Below are positions 1-6,013 of a stretch of DNA of 6,013 nucleotides, piece after piece. Under the pieces are notes generated by a model. It saw only the letters and a list, made by a program, of their open reading frames with translations, searched no databases and was not told the DNA's origin. This stretch comes from Marinilabiliales bacterium. Its GTDB lineage: Bacteria > Bacteroidota > Bacteroidia > Bacteroidales > UBA12077. Made by a program: the position numbers and the translations under genes. The stretch covers positions 1 through 6,013 of the forward strand of contig PKTC01000188.1 in NCBI GenBank assembly GCA_002869305.1, given 5' to 3'. Position 1 is the stretch's first letter. Each line of letters starts with the position of its first letter.

Positions 1-1
1 C

Positions 2-160
2 AATGTTTTGTGGAGTGGCAAAGTGCTTGAAACTACTGTTCCTGAGGATGAACATACAAAGGGAGTTATTGAATTTAACGAGTTTATTAAAAACGATGAT
101 AGAATTGAAAAAGTAATGCTACCCATTCGAGATGGACTTACTCTTATGAGAAAACTATAA
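2..160 (+). CDS. SAM-dependent O-methyltransferase, C-terminal fragment (cut by window start)
   Basis: Only the last 52 codons are present; the 5' part lies outside the window. The fragment opens with NVLWSGKVLE, continues with TKGVIEFNEFI and DDRIEKVMLPIRDGL, and ends TLMRKL. This is the C-terminal signature of class I (caffeoyl-CoA-type, Methyltransf_3) O-methyltransferases, where the (D)NVLW.GKV strand is followed by a helix and a final L.RDGLT strand. From family knowledge, such enzymes are cytoplasmic, about 210-220 residues long, and move a methyl group from S-adenosylmethionine to a hydroxyl, often of a catechol-like substrate and with a divalent metal. The SAM-binding and metal-binding residues are upstream and cannot be checked, and the substrate is unknown. 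The frame is open from base 2 to the TAA at 158-160. The next gene starts 229 bases downstream, so an operon with it is doubtful. Confidence 0.85.
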   Translation, partial: NVLWSGKVLETTVPEDEHTKGVIEFNEFIKNDDRIEKVMLPIRDGLTLMRKL

Positions 161-389
161 TCTCTTGCGGCATAACAACTCCTTTCTTTTTCCTAAGTAT
201 CGCAAACGATTTCGATAAAACAATTTTAGTTTGAAATCCCTTATTTAAAGTATCCTCGAAAGAAGATCACTTAAATAATTTTATAACTTCACGAAAGGTT
301 ATATAAGCCGGAATGAAATTATGTTGTTGAAAGTTTGTTATTATTGCAATCAATATCTTATTTTACATAATTACAATTCTTAATCTGTC
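161..389. other. intergenic region between methyltransferase and ROK kinase
   Basis: This 229-base AT-rich stretch shows no convincing gene. It holds one clear inverted repeat at 282-303, listed separately, and a weaker one (TATCG at 198-202 with CGATA at 213-217). No exact TAnnTTTG -7 box is present on the + strand. The nearest thing is TATTATTG at 339-346, one mismatch from the box and without a well-spaced TTTG upstream. A promoter for the ROK gene is probably here, but the sequence does not fix it. Confidence 0.5.
282..303. repeat. small AT-rich stem-loop in front of the ROK gene
   Basis: TATAACTT (282-289) pairs with AAGGTTATA-side bases 296-303, giving an 8-bp stem that includes one G-T wobble and a 6-base loop (CACGAA). 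It is not followed by a T-run on either strand, so it is a poor intrinsic terminator. It might be a 5'-leader structure of the ROK transcript, an operator, or chance in AT-rich DNA. Confidence 0.35.
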
Positions 390-1355
390 ATGCAAAAATT
401 AGCTATTGGTATTGATATTGGAGGAACTTCTATAAAATATGGAGTTCTAACTGAAGATGGTGAGGTTAAATTAAAAGAATCATTTCCTACAAAAGAATTT
501 AAAGAAGTTGATGATTTTATTAATTATTTATCAGAACGCATAAAACATTCATTGGCAGGCCTAAAATCTGATCATAAATTAGTTGGAGTTGGAATTGGAG
601 CTCCTAATGGAAACTTCTATCGTGGCACCATCGAACATGCTCCAAACTTAAATTGGAAAGGAATAGTACCATTAGCCGATTTATTAAGTAAAAAGATCAA
701 AGTACCCGTTTATTTAACAAATGATGCCAATGCTGCTGCTATGGGCGAAATGACGTATGGTGGAGCGAAGAACATGAAGAATTTTATCATGATAACCTTA
801 GGCACAGGTTTAGGTAGTGGTTTTGTAGCTAATGGAAATCTTATTCTTGGTCAAGACGGTTTTGCTGGTGAATTTGGACACACAACTGTTTTCCATGACG
901 GGCGCGAATGCGGATGTGGGAAAAAGGGTTGCCTGGAAACCTATGTTTCAGCAACGGGAATTAAAAGAACGGTTGTAAAACTATTATCAAAGGCTAAAAC
1001 CGATAGTATTTTAAGAGATTATTCATACAATAATATAACTTCTGAACAGATTTATAAAGCAGCCATGAATGGAGATCAATTGGCTATTGATGCTTTCGAC
1101 TTTACAGGAAAGATACTAGGAATGAAATTGGCCGATGCTATTACAATAATTAGTCCTGAAGCCATATTCCTATTTGGAGGTTTAGCAAATGCAGGTAAAC
1201 TAATTTTTGAACCAACCAAGAAATACATGGAAGAGTATAATTTCCCTATTTATAAAAATAAAGTTAAGTTACTTTCATCTTTATTGCCAGAATGTGAAGC
1301 TGCAATTTTAGGATCTGCTTCTTTAGTTTGGAGCAATGAGAAGAAACAACACTAG
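390..1355 (+). CDS. ROK-family sugar kinase, probable glucokinase
   Basis: A complete 321-residue protein, the normal length for a ROK kinase. The N-terminal phosphate-binding motif IDIGGTSIKYG (residues 8-18) is characteristic. NDANAAAMGE (111-120) carries the predicted catalytic base D112, and LGTGLGSG (137-144) is the second glycine-rich phosphate loop. GEFGH (160-164) with CGCGKKGCLE (174-183) forms the ROK signature and zinc site: H164, C174, C176 and C181. IFLFGGLANAG (259-269) fits the adenosine region. There is no N-terminal helix-turn-helix, so this is a kinase and not a NagC/Mlc-type repressor. ROK kinases phosphorylate hexoses with ATP in the cytoplasm; glucose is the likeliest substrate in Bacteroidota, but fructose, N-acetylglucosamine or N-acetylmannosamine cannot be excluded. 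The ATG at 390 places the first strand at the usual distance; no Shine-Dalgarno is seen, as expected for the phylum. The gene stands alone and converges with the ketoacyl synthase gene. Confidence 0.93.
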   Translation: MQKLAIGIDIGGTSIKYGVLTEDGEVKLKESFPTKEFKEVDDFINYLSERIKHSLAGLKSDHKLVGVGIGAPNGNFYRGTIEHAPNLNWKGIVPLADLLSKKIKVPVYLTNDANAAAMGEMTYGGAKNMKNFIMITLGTGLGSGFVANGNLILGQDGFAGEFGHTTVFHDGRECGCGKKGCLETYVSATGIKRTVVKLLSKAKTDSILRDYSYNNITSEQIYKAAMNGDQLAIDAFDFTGKILGMKLADAITIISPEAIFLFGGLANAGKLIFEPTKKYMEEYNFPIYKNKVKLLSSLLPECEAAILGSASLVWSNEKKQH

Positions 1356-1358
1356 TTT

Positions 1359-2435
1359 TTATTGTTTATATACAATTGCATTGATGCTCATTCCTGCTCC
1401 AACGGAAGCGAAAATAATAATATCCCCCTTATTTATGTGATGATTTTTAATTTGATCATTAAGTATCATATCATATAAAGTTGGTACAGTTGCCACAGAG
1501 CTGTTTCCAAGTTCTTGAATATTCATCGGCATTACATCATCAATATCAATTTGAATTCCATACTGTCTGAAAAATCGCATCACAATGGCCTCGTCCATTT
1601 TCTCATTGGCCTGATGAATAATAATTTTCTTAACTTCTTCTATTGGAATGCCGGATTTATCCATTGCAGCCTTAATAGCCTTAGGAACATTTGATAAGGA
1701 ATATTCATAAATTTTACGACCGTGCATTTTTATATACCGCACATTAGGATCACTTTCGGGCTTATTTGATTGGCCAAGGTAGAGATAAAATGCTTCATCT
1801 TTAGTATGTGTAACAGTTGCCGAGGAAAGCACTCCTGTTTTTTTACTAGAAGTAGTTCCTTCAACAATCGCAGCTCCCGCCCCATCAGAAAATATCATGG
1901 TATCACGATCATAAATATCCACAACCCTTGATAAAGTTTCTGCTCCAATTACAAGCACACGTTTTGCTAAACCAGTTTTAATAAATGAATCGGCCTGAAT
2001 TACTCCCTGAACCCATCCGGGACAGCCGAAAATTAAATCGTATGCAACACACGAAGGATTTGCAATTCCTAAATTGTGTTTTACACGTGCTGCAAGGCTT
2101 GGCAACAAATCAGTTTGGATAGTACCTTCAATCACATCCCCAAAATTTGTAGCCACAATGATGTGATCAATCGTTTCTCTATCTATTTCAGCTGAAGCAA
2201 TAGCCTGCTCTGCCGCCTTTGTTGCAATCTCCGAAGCAGTCTGATTACTTTTTACCCATCGTCTTTCTTTAATTCCTGTAATATCCCTGAATTTTGCTAC
2301 AATCTCCTCTCCCGACCCTTTTATTAAAGATTGATCCTTTTCGAAAAATGTTTTTGTAAAATAATCACTGTTCTCAATTTTATTATCTGGAATATAACTT
2401 CCAGTTCCAATAATTTTTGTATTTAGATAAGTCAT
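1359..2435 (-). CDS. 3-oxoacyl-ACP synthase III (KAS III / FabH-like) family protein
   Basis: A 358-residue thiolase-fold condensing enzyme. The start is set at the ATG at 2435-2433, because KAS III proteins begin just before the first strand (here YLNTKIIGTGSYIP). The frame stays open to an ATG at 2507, adding 24 residues without family counterpart. The Cys-His-Asn triad is complete: C138 in FGCPGW, H274 in IIIHQANEKM, and N311 in LGNSSVATVP. FASVGAGMSINAIVY (342-356) is the C-terminal glycine-rich strand. KAS III enzymes condense an acyl-CoA starter with malonyl-ACP in the cytoplasm. The FGCPGW loop differs from the ACSGF/ACAGF loop of housekeeping FabH, so this is probably the Bacteroidota paralogue group and not the main fatty-acid initiator; its substrate is unknown. 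No other fatty-acid or polyketide gene is nearby. TACAATTG (minus strand, 2446-2439), one mismatch from the -7 box, lies just before the chosen start but is too close to be trusted. Confidence 0.88.
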   Translation of the reverse strand: MTYLNTKIIGTGSYIPDNKIENSDYFTKTFFEKDQSLIKGSGEEIVAKFRDITGIKERRWVKSNQTASEIATKAAEQAIASAEIDRETIDHIIVATNFGDVIEGTIQTDLLPSLAARVKHNLGIANPSCVAYDLIFGCPGWVQGVIQADSFIKTGLAKRVLVIGAETLSRVVDIYDRDTMIFSDGAGAAIVEGTTSSKKTGVLSSATVTHTKDEAFYLYLGQSNKPESDPNVRYIKMHGRKIYEYSLSNVPKAIKAAMDKSGIPIEEVKKIIIHQANEKMDEAIVMRFFRQYGIQIDIDDVMPMNIQELGNSSVATVPTLYDMILNDQIKNHHINKGDIIIFASVGAGMSINAIVYKQ

Positions 2436-2615
2436 AAACAATTGTATTAAAATTCCAACTGCCGAAATTATTTTATTTTTAGTGAGCTCTTTATCAATAA
2501 TTTTCACAATTTACGATATCCAACAACGCAAATAATTGTCTAATACTCTAATCTGATTGTAATTAAACTTTTTTAGTTCAACAATGTCAAAGATGCATAA
2601 TCTTAAAAATTTACC
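2436..2615. promoter_or_regulatory. divergent intergenic region between KAS III and M28 peptidase genes
   Basis: These 180 bases separate two divergent genes and must hold at least one promoter for each unless one is driven from inside the other. The + strand has no exact TAnnTTTG box. On the minus strand CATCTTTG, just upstream of the peptidase start region, is one mismatch away but lies far from the KAS III start. A tiny 11-codon reading frame (2584-2619) ends by overlapping the peptidase ATG. The promoter role is inferred from gene orientation alone. Confidence 0.4.
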
Positions 2616-4256
2616 ATGAAAACTTCAATCCCAATTTTATTGACCTTAAGCATATTGTTTAACTTTTCTATCAACTCCTTCTCACAAAAAAATCCTCTGC
2701 AGAAAGGGCTTGATGCTATTACGAAAGAATCGGTGAAAGCACAATTGGAGTTTTTATCCTCTGATTGGATGGAAGGGAGAGCTACAGGATCAAGAGGAGA
2801 ATTTCTTGCCGCAGATTATTTAGCCAGCATGCTAATATATAATAGTATTGAACCAGCAGGTGATCAGGAATGGACAAAACCAACAAGAGCAGAAAGGTGG
2901 AATGGTACAAGATCTGAAGAATATACTTCTTATTTCCAAAATATTTACATGATTAAACAACTTGAAAGTACCTCTTCAGTGTCAATTTATTCAAAAAGCC
3001 ATAATCAATGGACATTTTTTGAAGAAAATGTGGATTATTCTATTTACGGATCTAATTCGAGCATGCAATTAAATTCTGAAATTGTATTTGTGGGTTATGG
3101 ATTTATAGATGAGGAATCAGGTTACAATGATTTCAAAGGAGTTGATGTTAAGAATAAAATTATTGTCAGATTAAGTGGATATCCTGGTCATAAAGATACT
3201 AATTCGCTAGGATATAAGAAATTTCATAGAGAGGAACGTTATTTCAGCTATTACTTAAGTCGAAAAAAAGATAAAATTGCGGAAGAAAAAGGAGCTGTTG
3301 CAATCATAGAAATTTATGACGACCTGAATCCGAAAGATTGGTTTGAAGAGCAAAAATTTAAGTTAACTAATGATAATGAAAGGCCCCAAAGTCCTAACTA
3401 TAAACATCGATTAGAACTGCCTTCGGATGATTTAGTAGTTAACCCTATAAAGATTTTCCCAACAAAAAAGCTAGTTAATACAATTTTGAAAAGTCAAGAT
3501 ATAAACCCAGATTATTTTGAGAAAACGACTGCATATTCCTTAAGACCTAGTTCGAAAATTTTAAAAGGCGCAAATTTAAAAATTGATTACCAGGTAAAAA
3601 CTGAATTATTGCAAGCCAGAAATGTTATTGGAATGATTGAAGGAGAAAACAAAGACGAAATTGTGGTTATTGGTGCGCATTACGATCATTTGGGAGCAGC
3701 AAATGGATTTGTTTGGAATGGTGCCGACGATAATGCATCAGGAACCATTGGTGTATGGATGCTAGCTAAAGCATTTAAAGCTGCTGGCATTAAGCCAAAA
3801 AAGACCCTCGTTTTTGCAGCATGGACCGGTGAAGAAAAAGGCTTACTTGGATCAAAATATTTTGCTGATCATCCATATGGAGGAAAAATTGATAATATTA
3901 AGCTCTATTTAAACTTCGACATGATTAGTAAAGATTCCGAAGATGATACATTGAAGAATCAAGCCAGAATGACATATAGCTCCTCATTAAGCGAGCTAGA
4001 AGAATTAACCACAAAAAATATTGGTGATTATAGCCTGAATCTAGATCTCAGCTTTAGGTCATCTCATAATCCAAAAGGTGGTAGCGATCATTCTTCGTTT
4101 TCTGCAAAGAATATCCCTATTATGTATTTTATGGCAGGCTTTCCCATTACGTATCACACACCTAAAGATCAGACATCAGATATTAATTGGAATAAAATGG
4201 TGGATATTATTAAACTTAGTTACCTAAATCTCTGGCAAATAGTAAATGATGATTAG
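2616..4256 (+). CDS. exported M28-family metallopeptidase with inserted PA domain
   Basis: A complete 546-residue protein. Residues 1-23 form a Sec signal peptide (MKTS, a hydrophobic run ILLTLSILFNFS, then SFS before Q24), so it acts in the periplasm or outside; there is no lipobox and no evident type IX sorting domain. Residues 40-85 (EFLSSDWMEGRATGSRG) are the usual M28 N-terminal segment. Residues about 150-235 (IVFVGYGF, DFKGVDVKNKIIV, EEKGAVAIIEI) match a protease-associated domain. The catalytic domain runs from about 330 to the end. By comparison with Vibrio aminopeptidase, the two-zinc site is H355 (GAHYDHLG), D372 (GADDNASG), E407 (WTGEEKG), D435 (LNFDMIS) and H514 (TYHTPKD), with E406 as catalytic base. 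All are present, so it should be active, most likely as an aminopeptidase releasing N-terminal residues; a carboxypeptidase or glutaminyl-cyclase-like role is less likely. It stands alone, divergent from the KAS III gene, with a terminator candidate after it. Confidence 0.93.
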   Translation: MKTSIPILLTLSILFNFSINSFSQKNPLQKGLDAITKESVKAQLEFLSSDWMEGRATGSRGEFLAADYLASMLIYNSIEPAGDQEWTKPTRAERWNGTRSEEYTSYFQNIYMIKQLESTSSVSIYSKSHNQWTFFEENVDYSIYGSNSSMQLNSEIVFVGYGFIDEESGYNDFKGVDVKNKIIVRLSGYPGHKDTNSLGYKKFHREERYFSYYLSRKKDKIAEEKGAVAIIEIYDDLNPKDWFEEQKFKLTNDNERPQSPNYKHRLELPSDDLVVNPIKIFPTKKLVNTILKSQDINPDYFEKTTAYSLRPSSKILKGANLKIDYQVKTELLQARNVIGMIEGENKDEIVVIGAHYDHLGAANGFVWNGADDNASGTIGVWMLAKAFKAAGIKPKKTLVFAAWTGEEKGLLGSKYFADHPYGGKIDNIKLYLNFDMISKDSEDDTLKNQARMTYSSSLSELEELTTKNIGDYSLNLDLSFRSSHNPKGGSDHSSFSAKNIPIMYFMAGFPITYHTPKDQTSDINWNKMVDIIKLSYLNLWQIVNDD

Positions 4257-4281
4257 AAAGCTGATTCTATGTAAATAAATA

Positions 4282-4322
4282 AGGGTAAAGCAATTTGCCT
4301 TACCCTCCACAAAATAATTTTT
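4282..4322 (+). terminator. probable intrinsic terminator of the M28 peptidase gene
   Basis: Starting 26 bases after the peptidase stop, AGGGTAA (4282-4288) pairs perfectly with TTACCCT (4300-4306). The stem continues through one A-C mismatch into GC/GC (4290-4291 with 4297-4298), closing on a loop AATTT. A run of five T follows at 4318-4322, about 11 bases after the stem. The stem is strong for such AT-rich DNA and well placed, but the spacer before the T-run is longer than in an ideal terminator. Confidence 0.6.
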
Positions 4323-4465
4323 CTCATAATCTTGTTTACGCAAATACTAAAATAAAGCTTTTAAAATTAAATTCTTAGACAAAGTAATGTGTGGGGTATT
4401 TTAGTGCACAAAATGTACGTTTTAAGCAATGAAATGGAGATTCATTTTTTAGTTTTAATTGTTCC

Positions 4466-4494
4466 TAGGATATTCAAAATCTTATCCTATTTTT
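4466..4494 (+). terminator. terminator-like hairpin upstream of the propeller gene
   Basis: TAGGATA (4466-4472) pairs perfectly with TATCCTA (4483-4489) around a 10-base loop, and five T (4490-4494) follow immediately. This is the layout of an intrinsic terminator, though the stem has only two G-C pairs and the loop is large. It could be a second terminator for read-through from the peptidase gene, the end of an unrecognised small RNA, or chance. Its 3' edge shares bases with the -7 box at 4488-4495. Confidence 0.35.
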
Positions 4495-4495
4495 G
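4488..4495 (+). promoter_or_regulatory. candidate Bacteroidota -7 promoter box for the propeller gene
   Basis: TATTTTTG is an exact match to the TAnnTTTG -7 consensus of the main Bacteroidota sigma factor. Transcription from it would begin near 4502, leaving a leader of about 60 bases before the proposed CTG start at 4563. The -33 element is weak: the best candidate, ATTG ending at 4461, is 26 bases upstream, further than usual. An 8-base degenerate match can occur by chance in DNA this AT-rich. Confidence 0.4.
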
Positions 4496-4562
4496 AGGGT
4501 ATTCATTATTTAATTTCACGACAACGAAAAAACTAGTTCAAAATAAAAAAACATCTTCCAAC

Positions 4563-6002
4563 CTGGTAAAATATACACTTCTATTTTACTTCATATTATT
4601 ATTCACACCTAATTATATATATGCTCAATCGTTTAATTTTAGGCATTTTACACCTCAAGATGGACTGCCTAGTTCAGAGGTGTACCATGCTTTTCAAGAT
4701 TCAAAAGGATATATATGGTTTGCAACCGACAATGGAGTTAGTAGATATGATGGGTATGAATTTAGAAATTTTTCACAAAAAGATGGATTGCCCGATAATA
4801 CTGTTTTTGAGATTTATGAGGATTACCAAAACAGAATATGGTTTGTTCCGCATTCAGCCAAATTTTCATATTTTAAAAATGATAGCATTTTTGAGTACAA
4901 GTATAATGATCAACTCCAAAAAAAACTTCAGCTGTCTTCAAACCCAAACAAATTATCATTTTATATTGATAGCTTAGACAATTTATATTATGGAGATGTC
5001 TACAATGGTGGTTTTATTGTGGATCGTTATGGAGGAACAAAAAAGATCAAAAATTTTGATGGGATTATTAATTTACTCTTAATAAATAATAAACTTATAT
5101 TAAATACTTTAACAGATAACAGTAAATCTGGAGATAATATTAATTTCATTCATCTAATTTCAGTAGATACTATTCTAAATAAACTTCCTAATAAAACTAG
5201 ACAAAACAGACACATAGGTTTTGCTAAAAATGAAAATGTATTCATTGCAACCAATAATTTCCTTTTGCATTTAATGGAAAAACGATTAAATGCGAAAAAA
5301 TTAAAACATCCTATTTTGTGGATAAGTGAGGATCGAGAAAATAATTTATGGACGGGAACACGAAAAGGAGCTTATAAATTCGAAAGTTTTAACATTGATA
5401 AGGAACCTTGTCTGCATATTTTAAAAAATAAAAATATCACCTCCGTTTTACAAGATTCTGAGGGTGGTTATTGGTTTACAACATTACTTAATGGGGTTTA
5501 TTATACTCCGGCCTTTTCTGTTTTAAATTTTAAAAATGACTCCATACTAAGTAAATCTGTTTACGCCATTAGTGCAGATAAAAAAAGCAATTGGTTGGGA
5601 CTTAATAATAAAATAGTGAAGCTGGCTACTCTAACTGAAAAAGAGTTGATTAACCTGGATAAAGACAATGTTATTATTAAGGATATCTTTCATGATACAA
5701 ACAATGACAAGGTATGGATTGCATCGCGTTTTTTATATTCAATAGGAAAAAAAAATGTAATAAAGCACTCGTTTAAGTATAAGAGTAACATTACAACTGG
5801 CGCTCAACCTAAAGGAATTATTTCAAAAGAGAATGGTGAAGTTTGGCTTGCAACAAGTATAGGTATATTTAAATCATCAAAAGAAAACTTTTTTGAACCT
5901 GTTTCAAATGATATCAAATACAAAATTAAGTTTAATTCCATTTGCTTGGATAAAACTGAAACCAAAATTTATTGTTGGTCAAATGATGGGTTATGTACTT
6001 AG
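4563..6002 (+). CDS. exported regulator-propeller (reg_prop) sensor protein, no canonical start, truncated or degraded
   Basis: 479 residues if begun at the CTG at 4563. That start gives a clean signal peptide: VKY, hydrophobic TLLFYFILLFT, then IYA before Q22. No ATG, GTG or TTG occurs in frame between the TGA at 4494 and this segment; the next standard start is GTG at 4680, inside the first repeat and past the signal peptide. About eight propeller blades are visible: DGLPSSEV...GYIWFATDNG (33-60), DGLPDNT...RIWF (74-94), then blades around 254-273, 295-314, 333-354, 375-395, 420-437 and 460-477. Family members usually have up to 14 blades, a Y_Y_Y domain, a membrane helix and a histidine kinase or regulator domain; none of those follow. 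The frame ends at TAG 6000-6002 directly after WSNDGL, mid-repeat. Dropping one G of 5988-5990 would open the frame to the window end (GYVLSKLT). It may be a pseudogene, a frameshifted sequence, or a short sensor. The ligand is unknown. Confidence 0.7.
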   Translation: MVKYTLLFYFILLFTPNYIYAQSFNFRHFTPQDGLPSSEVYHAFQDSKGYIWFATDNGVSRYDGYEFRNFSQKDGLPDNTVFEIYEDYQNRIWFVPHSAKFSYFKNDSIFEYKYNDQLQKKLQLSSNPNKLSFYIDSLDNLYYGDVYNGGFIVDRYGGTKKIKNFDGIINLLLINNKLILNTLTDNSKSGDNINFIHLISVDTILNKLPNKTRQNRHIGFAKNENVFIATNNFLLHLMEKRLNAKKLKHPILWISEDRENNLWTGTRKGAYKFESFNIDKEPCLHILKNKNITSVLQDSEGGYWFTTLLNGVYYTPAFSVLNFKNDSILSKSVYAISADKKSNWLGLNNKIVKLATLTEKELINLDKDNVIIKDIFHDTNNDKVWIASRFLYSIGKKNVIKHSFKYKSNITTGAQPKGIISKENGEVWLATSIGIFKSSKENFFEPVSNDIKYKIKFNSICLDKTETKIYCWSNDGLCT

Positions 6003-6013
6003 CAAATTAACAA

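Larger units (their letters stand above)
4257..4562. other. 306-base intergenic region between peptidase and propeller genes
   Basis: No convincing gene is seen on either strand. The region holds the peptidase terminator candidate (4282-4322), a second hairpin with T-run (4466-4494), and a -7 box match (4488-4495). A 20-codon frame from the ATG at 4434 to the TGA at 4494 lies in phase with the propeller gene but shows no protein-like features and is probably chance. The part from 4323 to 4465 is AT-rich, with nothing I recognise. Confidence 0.55.

Noticed and set aside
198..217. TATCG/CGATA inverted repeat as a terminator for the methyltransferase gene
   Set aside because: Only five pairs around a 10-base loop and no T-run follows.
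339..346. TATTATTG as a -7 box for the ROK gene
   Set aside because: One mismatch to TAnnTTTG and no TTTG at suitable spacing upstream; too weak to annotate in AT-rich DNA.
4434..4496. 20-codon frame (MEIHFLVLIVPR...) in phase with the propeller gene, a possible real N-terminus by TGA read-through or recoding
   Set aside because: The propeller frame already has its own complete signal peptide after 4563, the TGA at 4494 lies within the T-run/-7 box, and nothing suggests selenocysteine or read-through signals.
4621..4977. 118-codon frame on the + strand starting at an ATG
   Set aside because: It overlaps the propeller gene in another frame, has no recognisable motif, and the overlapped frame gives clear propeller repeats. 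Treated as a shadow.
1..6013. CRISPR array, insertion sequence, tRNA/rRNA, toxin-antitoxin or defence system
   Set aside because: No spaced direct repeats, transposase motifs, terminal inverted repeats or structured RNA signatures were seen on either strand; all large frames are explained by the listed genes.

Overview
The window looks like a piece of chromosome from an AT-rich member of the Bacteroidota (Cytophaga-Flavobacterium-Bacteroides type). Three things support this. Coding and non-coding DNA is strongly A+T-rich. The genes lack clear Shine-Dalgarno sequences. The gene content is typical of the phylum: a ROK sugar kinase, a paralogue of ketoacyl-ACP synthase III with a FGCPGW active-site loop, a secreted PA-plus-M28 metallopeptidase, and a secreted regulator-propeller protein of the kind usually fused to a sensor kinase. 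The phylum call is inference from gene content; there is no rRNA here.

Layout. Positions 2-160 hold the last 52 codons of a SAM-dependent O-methyltransferase (+ strand). A 229-base gap follows, with one AT-rich hairpin. Positions 390-1355 encode a ROK-family kinase, probably a glucokinase (+). Its stop lies 3 bases from the stop of a convergent ketoacyl-ACP synthase III gene (- strand, 1359-2435; a longer reading to 2507 is possible but unlikely). A 180-base divergent intergenic region separates that start from an exported M28 peptidase at 2616-4256 (+), which is followed by a good stem-loop terminator candidate. The next 306 bases have no convincing gene. They hold a second terminator-like hairpin whose T-run overlaps a perfect match to the Bacteroidota -7 promoter box. 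Last comes a beta-propeller protein, 4563-6002 (+).

The genes do not form one operon or pathway: orientations alternate and functions are unrelated (sugar phosphorylation, acyl condensation, extracytoplasmic peptide hydrolysis, sensing). The M28 and propeller proteins are both predicted to be exported.

The most unusual part is the right end. The propeller reading frame carries an intact signal peptide but no ATG, GTG or TTG in front of it; the best-placed initiator is a CTG. It also stops mid-repeat at 6002, well before the C-terminal parts expected of its family. This suggests either a decaying gene, with the stop possibly due to a one-base frameshift, or a short propeller protein with a non-standard start. 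I see no evidence for a new multi-gene system, CRISPR array, mobile element or RNA gene.
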